Source: Lachnoclostridium sp.
GTDB taxonomy: Bacteria; Bacillota; Clostridia; Lachnospirales; Lachnospiraceae
Direction of reading: 5' to 3'
Assembly: GCA_021770065.1 (NCBI GenBank)
Contig: JAETRR010000014.1
Span: forward strand, 1-64,000
Length of the DNA stretch: 64,000 nt
Part shown: piece by piece, positions 43,167 to 52,367 of the stretch
Numbering within the stretch: the first letter of the stretch is position 1
Layout: every line of letters starts with the position of its first letter
Program-made: the position numbers and the translations under genes
The notes under the pieces: generated by a model
Told to the model about the DNA's origin: nothing
Database searches by the model: none
The model's input: only the letters and a program-made list of their open reading frames with translations

Positions 43167-44240
43167 ATGAGAAATGAGAAAATTTTCCGAGGTCTGATTC
43201 TTTTGGAGATACTGCTTCTCGCAGGATTTTCCGTTATTTGTGTTTATAAAAACAAAAAAGTGCATTGTCTGTCAACTGCGGCAGCAGAGGCTGGGGAGCA
43301 GACGGGAGAATTTATTAAATGGGTGGATTTTCAGGTGTCTGCGGAGGCCCTTGGAAAAGCCTATGAGTATGACCGGGACACCTATGGGCAGGAGGTGCAT
43401 TTAAACTGGATTGAACTTCTGGCTTACACGGCAGCAAGAACAGGAGGAGACTTTTCAAAAGAAAGCCAGGTGAATGCGTACCTGGAGGAGGCGGCAGAAG
43501 AGCTGGCCGGAGGAAAGACTATGGAAGAGCTGACGGAAGGAATGAAGTACTACAGTTACTATCTGGAGGCATATACGGCTGTCCTGGGAGGCATGGTGGG
43601 AGAGTATGAGATCCAGGTTCCTGCAGAAACTTCTGCCGGGCAGAAGGAAGGCGGGGAAGAGACGGCCGAGGGCTCTCTTGTGTGGGAAAAGCGGTATGGC
43701 CTTAAGGCGTTTCTTCCTATTGCAAAAAATTTTCCCTACAGTGACTACGATGATTTCGGGGTTTCGCGGAGCTATGGATACAGGCGGAAACATCTGGGAC
43801 ACGATATGATGGGGCAGGTCGGCACGCCGATCATTGCAGTGGAGTCCGGTTATGTGGAGGCTCTGGGCTGGAATCAGTACGGAGGCTGGCGTATCGGTAT
43901 CCGCAGCTTTGACAGAAAGCGTTACTATTATTATGCCCATCTTCGGCAGGGTTTTCCCTATGCCCTTAATCTGGAGGAAGGAAGCGAGGTCCGGGCCGGG
44001 GATGTGATTGGATATATGGGACACACCGGCTATAGCACGAAGGAGGATGTGAACAACATTGATCAGACGCATCTTCACTTCGGAATCCAGTTGATTTTTG
44101 ACGAATCCCAGAAGGAGGGAGCTTCGGAGATCTGGATTGACTGCTACCAGATTGTGAGATTTCTCTACCGGAACCGGAGCGAGTGTGTCCGCAATGATGC
44201 CACCAAGGAATGGCACAGGGTTTATGATATGAGAGAATGA
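43167..44240 (+). CDS. Membrane-anchored M23 (LytM-type) peptidase
   Basis: The 357-residue protein has one N-terminal transmembrane segment (residues about 9-26) and an external helical region (about 35-175, with a Glu-rich part). The C-terminal M23 zinc endopeptidase has HLGHDMMGQVGTPI (H and D ligands), YYYYAHLRQGF and HLHFGIQL, all intact, so it is likely active on peptidoglycan cross-bridges or as a morphogenesis factor. Start choice is uncertain: GTG at 43155 and ATG at 43167 are both possible, and only a weak AAAGAG site is visible. Confidence 0.85.
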   Translation: MRNEKIFRGLILLEILLLAGFSVICVYKNKKVHCLSTAAAEAGEQTGEFIKWVDFQVSAEALGKAYEYDRDTYGQEVHLNWIELLAYTAARTGGDFSKESQVNAYLEEAAEELAGGKTMEELTEGMKYYSYYLEAYTAVLGGMVGEYEIQVPAETSAGQKEGGEETAEGSLVWEKRYGLKAFLPIAKNFPYSDYDDFGVSRSYGYRRKHLGHDMMGQVGTPIIAVESGYVEALGWNQYGGWRIGIRSFDRKRYYYYAHLRQGFPYALNLEEGSEVRAGDVIGYMGHTGYSTKEDVNNIDQTHLHFGIQLIFDESQKEGASEIWIDCYQIVRFLYRNRSECVRNDATKEWHRVYDMRE

Positions 44241-44321
44241 CATTCTTGTACATTGAGGGCAGCTATTGCTTTTAAAAAAAAATTGTTATAAACTACCAAT
44301 AGTGGTAAAAGTGAAACAGAG

Positions 44322-45257
44322 ATGTTACAGGACGGGGACGGATATTTAACTTACGATACAGGAATAAGAGGAACCGGAAACATGCTGGGAGAATGTCATG
44401 CCCATATCATTATGGACGGGAAGAATTATAAAGAGGCAGTAGCTTTACATAAAAGCGGAGTGAAAGAAGAAGTAATCCGGGCGCATTTCCGGATATGGGG
44501 GGAAACGGGAATTACCTTTGTCCGCGACGGGGGCGATGCACTGGGCGTCTCCGGACGGGCAAAGGAGCTTGCGCCTGAGTATGGCATTGACTATCGCACG
44601 CCGATCTTTGCCATCCATAAAAAGGGACATTACGGAGGAATTGTGGGACATGCCTTTTCTGATTGGAAGGAATATCATTCCCTGGTGTGCCGGGCCAAAA
44701 AAGAAGGGGCGGATTTTATCAAGATTATGATCAGCGGTATTATGGAATTCGGCGCTTTTGGCGTGCTTACGGAGGAAGGACTGCCGGAGAATGAGATCCG
44801 TCAGATGATCCGGATTGCCCATGAGGAGGGAATGACCGTGATGGCTCACGGAAACGGAGACAGGCCGGTGCGCGCGGCTGTGGAGGCCGGGCTTGATACA
44901 CTGGAACATGGAAATTATCTGAAGAAAGAGACGCTTGATCTTCTGGCCGGAAGCGGAACCATCTGGATTCCGACTCTGGCTCCCACGGGAAACCTGCTGG
45001 GCTGCGGCCGTTTCCCGGATGAACAGGTGAAACGGATTCTGAGATGTCAGATGGACAATATACGCTATGCTTTTGCCAGAGGGGCCGGGATTGGCCTGGG
45101 GAGTGATTCGGGTGCTTATCTTGTACCTCACGGACAGGGGCTTCTGGATGAATATGAGTGGATGAAAAAGGCCGTGGGCGAAGAAAAGGAGACGGAATTA
45201 AAAGAGCGGCTGACAGAGTCGGAAAGCCGGATCAAAAAAAGTGCTGTCGGGAAATAA
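44322..45257 (+). CDS. Amidohydrolase-family metal-dependent hydrolase
   Basis: The 311-residue TIM-barrel hydrolase has ECHAHIIMDG (HxH metal pair), DFIKIMISGI (bridging Lys region), VMAHGNGDRPVRAAVEAG, TLEHGNYL and a late Asp in GLGSDSGAYLVPHGQG. The pattern resembles imidazolonepropionase/prolidase-like amidohydrolases. It lacks the N-terminal beta-sandwich usually found in those, so the protein is short for the family. The ATG at 44322 has only a weak upstream site. The C terminus (Lys/Ser/Glu rich) runs into a palindrome that overlaps its last codons. Substrate unknown. Confidence 0.75.
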   Translation: MLQDGDGYLTYDTGIRGTGNMLGECHAHIIMDGKNYKEAVALHKSGVKEEVIRAHFRIWGETGITFVRDGGDALGVSGRAKELAPEYGIDYRTPIFAIHKKGHYGGIVGHAFSDWKEYHSLVCRAKKEGADFIKIMISGIMEFGAFGVLTEEGLPENEIRQMIRIAHEEGMTVMAHGNGDRPVRAAVEAGLDTLEHGNYLKKETLDLLAGSGTIWIPTLAPTGNLLGCGRFPDEQVKRILRCQMDNIRYAFARGAGIGLGSDSGAYLVPHGQGLLDEYEWMKKAVGEEKETELKERLTESESRIKKSAVGK

Positions 45258-45294
45258 GGCAGCAGACTTTTCTGATACCTTATTTTCCGACAGC
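45243..45294. repeat. Palindromic element D (minimal, terminator-like)
   Basis: GCTGTCGGGAAATAAGG and CCTTATTTTCCGACAGC flank a loop with CAGCAGACTTTTCTGATA. The AAATAAGGCAGCAGAC part is identical to the arm of element B. It lies between convergent genes and overlaps the amidohydrolase stop. Confidence 0.72.
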
Positions 45295-45302
45295 CCCTCC
45301 GT

Positions 45303-45938
45303 TTAAAGTTCTTCCCGGCAGAAATAGCAGGTGCAGTGACGGGGATCCTGCTTTTCGGATATCAGATTATCAGCGCCGCAATAGCTGCAGTGGACAACCC
45401 TTTTGCCGGCAGGAACAGACATCCATTCTTCGTAGCGTTCACCGGAATTGGCAGCGGGACGGTAAGACTTGGACGGCTCCACAAAAGTGCGGCCCGTTTT
45501 TTCTTCGGGAGGATTCTGTAAGGGTTTTTTCATGGGAGAAGCAGGTTTTTTAGGAGAAGAAGCCCTCCGGGCAGAAGGGTAAATCAGGCGGTAGTTCCGC
45601 TCGTCAATTTCAACCTGCAGATAGTGTCCCTGCTCCTTCAGCTTTTTGATCTCCCGAAGGGCCTGCTGTCTGCTGATGCCTAATTCATGGGCAATCTTCC
45701 CGATGTTCTGGTAGCGATCCGTGAGAATCAGACGGTTGTAAACGGTTATCCGATCCTGGGGATTTTCCGTACCGTAGATCTGCTTATTCACCTGTCTGGT
45801 GACTTCTTTTTCAGAGAGAAGCGGCTTTTTCGGCAGCGTATCACGGGATACGGGCGTTGTATGGCGCGGAGACGGTTTGTCTGTTTTTATTTTACTTATA
45901 ACGGAAATAATAATAATGATAACAATCAGTTCCAGCAT
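45303..45938 (-). CDS. Membrane-anchored winged-helix protein with zinc ribbon
   Basis: The 211-residue protein has an unusual build: an N-terminal transmembrane segment (MLELIVIIIIISVISKI), a basic Pro/Lys/Thr linker, a helix-turn-helix (RYQNIGKIAHELGISRQQAL, about residues 77-96) with wing, a second disordered basic linker (SSPKKPASPMKKPLQNP), and a C-terminal CSYCGADN...CTCYFC zinc ribbon. It could be a membrane-tethered DNA-binding regulator or a scaffold; no named family was recognised. A GAGG ribosome site supports the start at 45938. Confidence 0.7.
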   Translation of the reverse strand: MLELIVIIIIISVISKIKTDKPSPRHTTPVSRDTLPKKPLLSEKEVTRQVNKQIYGTENPQDRITVYNRLILTDRYQNIGKIAHELGISRQQALREIKKLKEQGHYLQVEIDERNYRLIYPSARRASSPKKPASPMKKPLQNPPEEKTGRTFVEPSKSYRPAANSGERYEEWMSVPAGKRVVHCSYCGADNLISEKQDPRHCTCYFCREEL

Positions 45939-46016
45939 AGTAAGTACCTCACAGAATCGTTTGTATATAGGATATCTATTATGATACACGAAAATGACAG
46001 GAAGGAAAAGAGCTTT

Positions 46017-47477
46017 ATGAAAAAAAGACAAATGAAGGCGGTTGTTGCTGCGGTTCTGCTGGCATCGGTTTTTATGACGGCATGTAAGACGGGGACGGAC
46101 GGAGACGGCCGGATTCCGGAACAGAAGGAGCAGCAGGAGGCACAGCCGGACGGGGAAGCAGAAGAGCAGCAGGAGGTGCTGCAGCCGGGAGCGAAGGCAG
46201 ATATACAAACGGATAAGGAAAAAACGCCGGAAGAACAGTCGGCCTTATTTCTTCCCGACTATACAAGCGCGCCTCTTCTGAACACAACAGACATTAAATG
46301 TCTGTCTATGGAAGCGGGCGCTTCTGACGACCAGGTGCAGCTGAACTGGTTTTCGCCAAGCGGAAAAAGGGGAAAAACGGAGTGGAAAAATTCTTCCGGA
46401 AAGACAGAGAGCTTTGAGGCAGAGTGCACGGCCTCTGTGACGGAGCCCGGACTTTATGTAAACAAGGCGGTGGTTTCCGGGCTGCGCCGGGGAGAGAGCT
46501 ATACCTACCGGGTGGGCAATGAGGACGCCTGGTCTCCGGAATACACTTACAAAATACCGGAGAAAACAGGGTCATTCACGTTTCTGGTCACATCCGACGC
46601 ACAGATCGGCCAGTCGGAGATAGAATATCCGGAGGATACGGCTGGGCGGTGGGACAGTGTTCTGACACGGCTTAGAAGCTATGTTCCGGAGGCGGAGCTT
46701 CTGCTTCACCTGGGTGATCAGGTGGCAGATTTTGGGAGTACAGAGCATTATGAGCTGTTTCTGGAGCATCTGGCATTGTACGGCATTCCTCTGGCGCCCG
46801 TGGTGGGAAACCATGACGTGGCAAATGAGACAAGCATGGAAGCAGGCGGCCATCCGGACGGTCCCTATTTTTATGAACATTTCTTTGTCCCCAATCGTTC
46901 CAATATGGCGGAAGGAGAGTATGACCAGAACGGAAATTATGCGTTTGTCCGGGGAGATGTGCTCTTTATTGTTTTAAACGGCTGCTATGGACACCCGGGA
47001 GAGTTTCATGAGGCCTATGCAGCTCAGATTGCCTCTGTGTTTCCCGATGTAAAATGGCGGATTGTGATGCAGCATTATTCTCCGTACAGCGGGGTAGGTT
47101 CTTCGGGAAATGGGATGAGTGATGATTATCTGGCTAATATTACAATAGACAATGAGATTGACCTGGTATTGACCGGCCATGACCATGCGTATTCCAGATC
47201 GGCTTTTATAAACCGGGAAAAGGAGACACTGGAGGAGTATGATTATGAACCGGGCAGCACAGCGGTGAATCCGGAAGGGGCGATGTATGTAACATGCAGC
47301 ACCTCCAGCGGATGCCTGTACCATCCTCTTGAGAAGGAAGAGCATCTGGTGTTCCAGGGCCAGCCGGAGACGCCGGTTGCTGTCCGGATTGATGTGACGG
47401 ATAAGGAGCTGCATTTGAGAACTTATCTGGTGGAAACCTGGACGCTTTATGATGAGTATACGATTCGGAAGGAATAA
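46017..47477 (+). CDS. Purple-acid-phosphatase-like metallophosphoesterase lipoprotein
   Basis: The 486-residue secreted lipoprotein has a lipobox at VFMTACKTG (Cys at residue 23), then an acidic Glu/Gln-rich tether. An N-terminal Fn3-like domain of the purple acid phosphatase type (about 90-190, ending ESYTYRVGNEDAWSPEYTY) is followed by a calcineurin-like domain: TSDAQIG, LLHLGDQVAD, VVGNHDVAN, IVMQHYSPYSG and TGHDHAYSRSAF supply the two-metal ligands. It likely releases phosphate from extracellular phosphoesters. AGGAAGG precedes the ATG at 46017. Its stop is three bases before truA. Confidence 0.9.
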   Translation: MKKRQMKAVVAAVLLASVFMTACKTGTDGDGRIPEQKEQQEAQPDGEAEEQQEVLQPGAKADIQTDKEKTPEEQSALFLPDYTSAPLLNTTDIKCLSMEAGASDDQVQLNWFSPSGKRGKTEWKNSSGKTESFEAECTASVTEPGLYVNKAVVSGLRRGESYTYRVGNEDAWSPEYTYKIPEKTGSFTFLVTSDAQIGQSEIEYPEDTAGRWDSVLTRLRSYVPEAELLLHLGDQVADFGSTEHYELFLEHLALYGIPLAPVVGNHDVANETSMEAGGHPDGPYFYEHFFVPNRSNMAEGEYDQNGNYAFVRGDVLFIVLNGCYGHPGEFHEAYAAQIASVFPDVKWRIVMQHYSPYSGVGSSGNGMSDDYLANITIDNEIDLVLTGHDHAYSRSAFINREKETLEEYDYEPGSTAVNPEGAMYVTCSTSSGCLYHPLEKEEHLVFQGQPETPVAVRIDVTDKELHLRTYLVETWTLYDEYTIRKE

Positions 47478-47480
47478 AGG

Positions 47481-48233
47481 ATGAGAAATATCAGACTTTT
47501 GATACAATATGACGGGACACGCTATAACGGCTGGCAGAGCCAGGAGCATACGGAAGAGACCATCCAGGGAAAACTGACCAGAGTACTGGAGCGTATGCTT
47601 GGGGAAGAAATTGATCTCCAGGGTTCCGGAAGAACGGATGCGGGCGTACATGCGGCCGGACAGACGGCAAATTTCCGGACAAAGGCAGCAGTCTCCTGTG
47701 AAGAAATACTGGATTATGTCAATCGGTATCTCCCGGAGGATATTGCGGTACTGGAGGCAGCGGAGGCGGATCCGCGCTTTCACAGCCGGCTTTGGTCCCT
47801 TAGAAAGACCTACATTTACCGTATCTGGAACAGTCCCATACCCAATGTATTCGAGCGGAAATACCTGTACCAGGTGAAGGAGCCCCTTTGTGTGGAACGT
47901 ATGAGGCAGGCGGCTGCTTTGCTGGAGGGAACCCATGATTTCCGGGCTTTCTGTGCAAACGGGCGGATAAAAAAATCTACAGTCCGTACACTGGAGCAGA
48001 TTAAAGTGGAGCAGAAGGGTGCAGAGCTGTCCCTTAATTTTACCGGAAACGGGTTTCTCTATCATATGGTGCGGATTCTGACAGGAACGCTGCTGGAGGC
48101 AGGGCTGGGAAAGAGGAAGCCGGAGGAAATGACGCAGATTCTGATGTCCCTTAACAGAAATCAGGCAGGCCCCATGGCTCCGGCCCGGGGACTTTGTCTG
48201 TGGAAGGTGGAGTATGAAGATTCGGATATCTGA
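47481..48233 (+). CDS. truA: tRNA pseudouridine(38-40) synthase
   Basis: The 250-residue enzyme modifies uridines 38-40 in the anticodon stem of tRNAs. It has the start IRLLIQYDGTRYNGWQSQ, the catalytic motif GSGRTDAGVHAAGQ (Asp nucleophile, about residue 53), RKTYIYRIWN, and the C-terminal FLYHMVRILTGTLLEAG. Length and layout are canonical. It starts three bases after the phosphoesterase stop with GGAAGGAATAAAGG as ribosome site, so the two are probably cotranscribed. Confidence 0.96.
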   Translation: MRNIRLLIQYDGTRYNGWQSQEHTEETIQGKLTRVLERMLGEEIDLQGSGRTDAGVHAAGQTANFRTKAAVSCEEILDYVNRYLPEDIAVLEAAEADPRFHSRLWSLRKTYIYRIWNSPIPNVFERKYLYQVKEPLCVERMRQAAALLEGTHDFRAFCANGRIKKSTVRTLEQIKVEQKGAELSLNFTGNGFLYHMVRILTGTLLEAGLGKRKPEEMTQILMSLNRNQAGPMAPARGLCLWKVEYEDSDI

Positions 48234-48259
48234 TATTTTGGGAAATAATTGAGATAAAA

Positions 48260-48439
48260 GAGGTGTTGCAAAATAAGGCAGCAGACATTTCCAATATCCA
48301 GTGTCCGGCTGTTCGCGTACACACTGTCTGATATGGGCGGATATTGCCTAAGCAATGTTCGCACAGAGCAGACAGTGTGTACGAGAACCGTCCGAACAAC
48401 GGATATGGAAATGTCTGCTGCCTTATTTTGCAACACCTC
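48260..48439. repeat. Palindromic element B (180 bases)
   Basis: Near-perfect 39-base arms (GAGGTGTTGCAAAATAAGGC onward, one bulge) flank an inner inverted repeat GTTCGCGTACACACTGTCTG / CAGACAGTGTGTACGAGAAC. The inner part matches element C (55982-56236) in reverse orientation and, in shortened form, element A (3452-3560). It lies between convergent truA and an ABC binding-protein gene. Confidence 0.85.
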
Positions 48440-48471
48440 TTCGTTTTCAATGAACAAGGTGAATGCGTTTT

Positions 48472-49488
48472 TTACTGAGCCGCTTTTTCGGCATACTCTG
48501 TAGTTACAAGATCCTCATAGGGCACCCGTGCTTCCAGTTCTCCGGCTTCCTCCAGAATGTCCTGCAGGAGTGTGAAGCTGGATTCTTCAAAAATGAGATC
48601 ATTTTTCCAGGTATCCTGTTCATAGTACCGTGTGACGATGGCTGTGATAACCTCCAGATCCGTTTCCTTGAACTGAGGAGCAATCACTTTGGCGATTTCC
48701 TCCGGCGTATGGTTCTGTACATAGTCCATGCCTTTTTGAAGCGCATTGGTGAAGCCCTGCACCAGTTCCGGATGTTCCTTTAAAAAGCTCTGCTTTGCGC
48801 TATAGGCCGTGTAGGGCACATAGCCGGAATCCACGCCTAAAGATGCAACTACATAGCCTGCGCCCTCTTTCTCAAGGGTGGTGGCACCGGGCTCGAATTC
48901 AACGGTAAAGTCACCGCTTCCGCCGGAAAACGCCGCCGCCGTGGCTCCGAAGTCAATGCTCTGGTCGATGGTCATATCCGCAGCCGGATCTAAATTGTTT
49001 TTCTTAAGAATGTACTCGAAGACCATCTGCGGCATACCGCCTTTGCGCCCTCCAAGGATTTCTTTTCCTTTCAGATCCGACCACTGGAAGTTCTCCACAG
49101 GCTCTCTGGCAACGAGAAAATTGCCGGCGCGCTGGGTAAGCTGGGCGAAATTCACAATGTAATCATCGGGATTCTGGCTGTACACGTAGATGGAAGCCTC
49201 TGAGCCCATGAAGCCGATGTCGGCTTCGCCGGAGAGGACGGCGGTCATCGTTTTGTCGGCTCCAAAACCAGTAACAAGTTCCAGTTCAATCCCTTCCTCT
49301 GCAAAATATCCTTCCTCAATGGCCACATACTGAGGTGCATAGAAGATGGAGTGGGCTACTTCGTTGAGGGTGACTTTTGTCAGCTCGCCGGAGGCGGCAG
49401 GCGTGTCTTTGCCGCCGCAGGCGGCAATTCCAATCGTAATCAGTGCCAGTGCTGCGGCAGCCAGCATGGCAGGCAGTTTCTTTTTCAT
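48472..49488 (-). CDS. NMT1/SsuA-type ABC substrate-binding lipoprotein (orphan)
   Basis: The 338-residue solute-binding protein has a lipobox (ITIGIAACGGK), then the family start FYAPQYVAIEEGYFAEEGIE, GFMGSEASIYVYS, and KGKEILGGRKGGMPQMVFEY. The family binds thiamine precursors, sulfonates, nitrate or similar small anions and aromatics. No permease or ATPase gene is adjacent, so it may serve a transporter elsewhere or act as a sensor. It has an AGGAGG site before the ATG. No thiamine riboswitch was recognised upstream. Confidence 0.87.
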   Translation of the reverse strand: MKKKLPAMLAAAALALITIGIAACGGKDTPAASGELTKVTLNEVAHSIFYAPQYVAIEEGYFAEEGIELELVTGFGADKTMTAVLSGEADIGFMGSEASIYVYSQNPDDYIVNFAQLTQRAGNFLVAREPVENFQWSDLKGKEILGGRKGGMPQMVFEYILKKNNLDPAADMTIDQSIDFGATAAAFSGGSGDFTVEFEPGATTLEKEGAGYVVASLGVDSGYVPYTAYSAKQSFLKEHPELVQGFTNALQKGMDYVQNHTPEEIAKVIAPQFKETDLEVITAIVTRYYEQDTWKNDLIFEESSFTLLQDILEEAGELEARVPYEDLVTTEYAEKAAQ

Positions 49489-49740
49489 ATGATATCCTCC
49501 TTTTCCTAATGGTATACCATATGATAAGATTGGAAAAATGTGATAGCTGACGGAGTATCAGATGATAAAATCCGGGTAAGATCCGTCTGCCCGAAGGGTA
49601 TATTTTTATAGATTTAAAACTCTGTATATGGTACAATTAATAAATTAGGAGGCGCCGGCTTATAAACCGGATAATAAGCACCCGGCCGTGAATCAGGCAG
49701 CGGCACCAACAATATTATCAACTAAGGAGAGGATAGGAAG
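49489..49740. other. Divergent intergenic region
   Basis: No gene. It contains a perfect ATGGTATACCAT palindrome close to the minus-strand start (49513-49524) that could be an operator, and a possible -10 TACAAT (49632-49637) facing the DUF1266 gene. The GGAGAGG ribosome site of that gene is at the right end. Confidence 0.4.
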
Positions 49741-51051
49741 ATGTGGAGAAGTGTGAAGAAGCAGGCAGCGTTTTTGATGTTTCTATCAGTTCTGGGCTTG
49801 GCGGCAGCCTGCAGCAGTCCCAGAGAGGAAGCCGGAACAGATACTGCGGAGCCGGCAGAGACTGCAGAGATTGAGGAACCGGAGGAACTTCCGGCATCTG
49901 CGGAGTATACCTCAGTGGATGGCATGTACAAGGTGACATTGCTGGAGGGGCTTGAGCAGACGGATTTACAGTTCCAGTCAAATTCCAGCATGATGGGACT
50001 GGATGCGGGGGCTGATCGTCAGGGATTCTCCGCAATTTCTCTGGGGAGTCCCAAGACAAGCGTACCGGGTAATCCGGCCAAGATGGAGAGCCTGGAGGAT
50101 TATGCGGATCATGTGTCTGCATTGGCTCTGGACGGTACCGGTGTAAGTGTGGACTGGACGGATACGGAGGCAGAGACGCAGGAGGGAGCAGAGCGCTGTC
50201 TGGCCCGGGAAGGTACGGCAAGGAGCGGAGGAAGCACAGGCCTGGCTTACGGGTATTATATAGAGACAGGTGACAGCTACTACGCCTTAATGGTCGTGGG
50301 CAATGACGACGATGTGGAGGATGCCAGAAAGGTTATGAAACTGGAAATTCTCGAGGGAGGCGCAGCAGCTGCGGGCAGCAAGGCATTTGTCAGCGGCATG
50401 ACAGCCGTTCTTGATACAGTGAACGGAGCCAGTGTTATGGATACGGTGAAGGCTCTGGAGGATACGGGAGAAGCCGAAAGCGATCTGGCCGTCCTGAGCA
50501 CTCAGGCTGCCCGGTCACTGAGCGACAGCTGGGGCGTGGAAGATGCCGCCGGTCTGCTGGAGATGGCCGACTGGCTGATGAACGAGGGACACAACAAGGA
50601 TGCTATGGACTACTTAAATGAGTTCGGCGGAACAGAAGCGGCGGATCGGACAGAGCTGGAAGCTAAGCTGGAAGGGGAGGACGATGAAACCCGCTGGAGT
50701 GTTCTGGCAGCCTATGACGCATGGTCCGCTTACGGGGATGCCGCTATCAGTGCATGGGATCTGAGCCGGGTAGGCACGATCATGGGCTTCGGATATGCCG
50801 CAGGCTACTGCACCTATGAGGAAGCCATGGACAAATCCTTAGAGGCAGCCAAAAAGGCCCAGGAATCCTTCAGTTCCTGGGATGACTTCAACCAGAGCTA
50901 TCTCTACGGTTACGCTTACTGGATGGGTGAGGATCTGGAAGATCCGGAGAGCAGCGCGGCAGAGAGGGCAGGTGTTGTGGAGAATCTGAAGTCCCAGGCC
51001 AACGGCCCCTTCTCCGCAGACTGGAACATGGAACTGAATAAAGAATGGTAA
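49741..51051 (+). CDS. DUF1266-containing lipoprotein
   Basis: The 436-residue secreted lipoprotein has signal and lipobox LGLAAACSSP (Cys at residue 22), an acidic Glu/Thr/Ala tether, and a beta-rich middle domain (YTSVDGMYKVTLLEGLEQTD). The C-terminal DUF1266 domain (from about residue 320) has ISAWDLSRVGTIMGFGYAAG and SFSSWDDFNQSYLYGYAYW, the hallmark motifs of that family. DUF1266 function is unknown. GGAGAGG lies upstream. No partner genes suggest a role. Confidence 0.85.
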   Translation: MWRSVKKQAAFLMFLSVLGLAAACSSPREEAGTDTAEPAETAEIEEPEELPASAEYTSVDGMYKVTLLEGLEQTDLQFQSNSSMMGLDAGADRQGFSAISLGSPKTSVPGNPAKMESLEDYADHVSALALDGTGVSVDWTDTEAETQEGAERCLAREGTARSGGSTGLAYGYYIETGDSYYALMVVGNDDDVEDARKVMKLEILEGGAAAAGSKAFVSGMTAVLDTVNGASVMDTVKALEDTGEAESDLAVLSTQAARSLSDSWGVEDAAGLLEMADWLMNEGHNKDAMDYLNEFGGTEAADRTELEAKLEGEDDETRWSVLAAYDAWSAYGDAAISAWDLSRVGTIMGFGYAAGYCTYEEAMDKSLEAAKKAQESFSSWDDFNQSYLYGYAYWMGEDLEDPESSAAERAGVVENLKSQANGPFSADWNMELNKEW

Positions 51052-51173
51052 TGGGATCAAAAGAGTCTGGCCGCGGGTTAGGCTCTTTTGCTGTCTTACA
51101 TCTTGAATTTCTCCGATCCAATGCCTATAATAAAATGAAAAGATCATCGGAAAACGCAAGAGGAGAATATGAA

Positions 51174-51902
51174 ATGATAAGAGACATTCTTGACACACAC
51201 ACCCATACCCTGGCCAGCGGACATGCCTACAGCACGATCCGGGAAAATGCCCATGCAGCGGCTGAAAAGGGGCTTGAGTTATTGGCAATCACTGAGCATG
51301 CTCCTAGATTGTGGGGAAGCTGCCAGAGCATTTATTTCCAAAATCTGCGTGTGGTAGACCGCAGCGCATACGAGACAGAGCTTCTGATGGGAGCAGAGTT
51401 AAATATTCTGGACGAACAGGGAACCGTGGACTTGGAACTTCGATCTTTAAAGCAGATGGACATTGCCATAGCAAGCCTTCATGTTCCCTGTATCCGTCCC
51501 GGAAGCAGGGAATTTAACACCCAGGCCTGCATCAACGCCATGAAAAATCCCTATGTCAGCATTTTGGGACATCCCGATGATGCACGTTACCCTGTGGATT
51601 TTCGGGCACTGGTTCAGGCGGCAAAGGAGTACGGCGTGCTTCTGGAACTCAATAACAGCTCCCTTCGCCCGGGCAGCTCCAGGAAAAATGCCAGGGACAT
51701 GGATATGGAAATGCTGAAGCTCTGCATGGAATACAAGGCGCCCATTGTCATGGGAAGCGATGCCCATGTAGATTCGGATGTGGGACGTCACGATGAAGCA
51801 TTACAGCTTCTGGAGGAAATGAATTTCCCGGAGGAGCTGGTAGTCAACCGTTCTGTGGAAGAGCTGAAGAAATACTTGAACCGCGGCAGAAATAATAAGT
51901 AA
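51174..51902 (+). CDS. PHP-domain phosphatase, YcdX-like
   Basis: The 242-residue metal-dependent phosphoesterase of the PHP superfamily has DTHTHTLASGHAYSTI (HxH metal motif, residues 6-21), LLAITEHAPRLWG, MGAELNILDEQGTVD, ISILGHPDDARYP-type HP motif, and VMGSDAHVDSDVGRH at the end. The layout matches YcdX-type trinuclear zinc phosphatases. The start at 51174 follows AGGAG; an upstream in-frame ATG at 51135 is possible. Substrate unknown. Confidence 0.88.
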   Translation: MIRDILDTHTHTLASGHAYSTIRENAHAAAEKGLELLAITEHAPRLWGSCQSIYFQNLRVVDRSAYETELLMGAELNILDEQGTVDLELRSLKQMDIAIASLHVPCIRPGSREFNTQACINAMKNPYVSILGHPDDARYPVDFRALVQAAKEYGVLLELNNSSLRPGSSRKNARDMDMEMLKLCMEYKAPIVMGSDAHVDSDVGRHDEALQLLEEMNFPEELVVNRSVEELKKYLNRGRNNK

Positions 51903-52015
51903 AACAGTAGACTTCAAGATTTTACTGTGCTAAAATATCTATATAAATTGACGTAACGAATAAGTGGATAAACCGTTACAAGTTTTTTGAATTGTCTGTA
52001 TAGAAGGAGAGAGCC

Positions 52016-52321
52016 GTGAATAAGAAGATAAAGACCGAAGCCGTTGATTTTTTGTTTGAGGCTATACTAAGCCTGGAGAATAAAGAGGAGTGCTACACTT
52101 TTTTTGAGGATGTCTGTACCATCAATGAACTGTTGTCTCTGTCACAGCGCTTCGAGGTGGCAAAGATGCTCCGGGAGCAGAAAACCTATCTGGAGATTGC
52201 AGAAAAGACAGGCGCTTCCACAGCCACTATCAGCAGGGTGAACCGCTCCTTGAATTACGGGAATGACGGGTACGATCTGGTCTTTGGGCGGATTGGGGAA
52301 AAGGCAGAGCAGATGCGGTGA
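52016..52321 (+). CDS. TrpR-like regulator, YerC/YecD family
   Basis: The 101-residue DNA-binding protein of the TrpR-related YerC/YecD family has a helix-turn-helix made by LSLSQRFEVAKMLREQKTYL and TGASTATISRVNRSLNYG. It starts with GTG at 52016 behind AAGGAGAGA. A bidirectional terminator follows, so it is transcribed alone. The regulated genes are unknown; the tryptophan-binding residues of TrpR are not evident. Confidence 0.9.
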   Translation: MNKKIKTEAVDFLFEAILSLENKEECYTFFEDVCTINELLSLSQRFEVAKMLREQKTYLEIAEKTGASTATISRVNRSLNYGNDGYDLVFGRIGEKAEQMR

Positions 52322-52367
52322 ACAGAAAAAGGTTTTCTGCTGAGAATAACTGTAAGTTTACATAAGA

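Noticed and set aside
49489-49740. Possible thiamine riboswitch before the NMT1-type gene
   Set aside because: No conserved CTGAGA/THI-box arrangement was found on the minus strand; only a short palindrome is visible.
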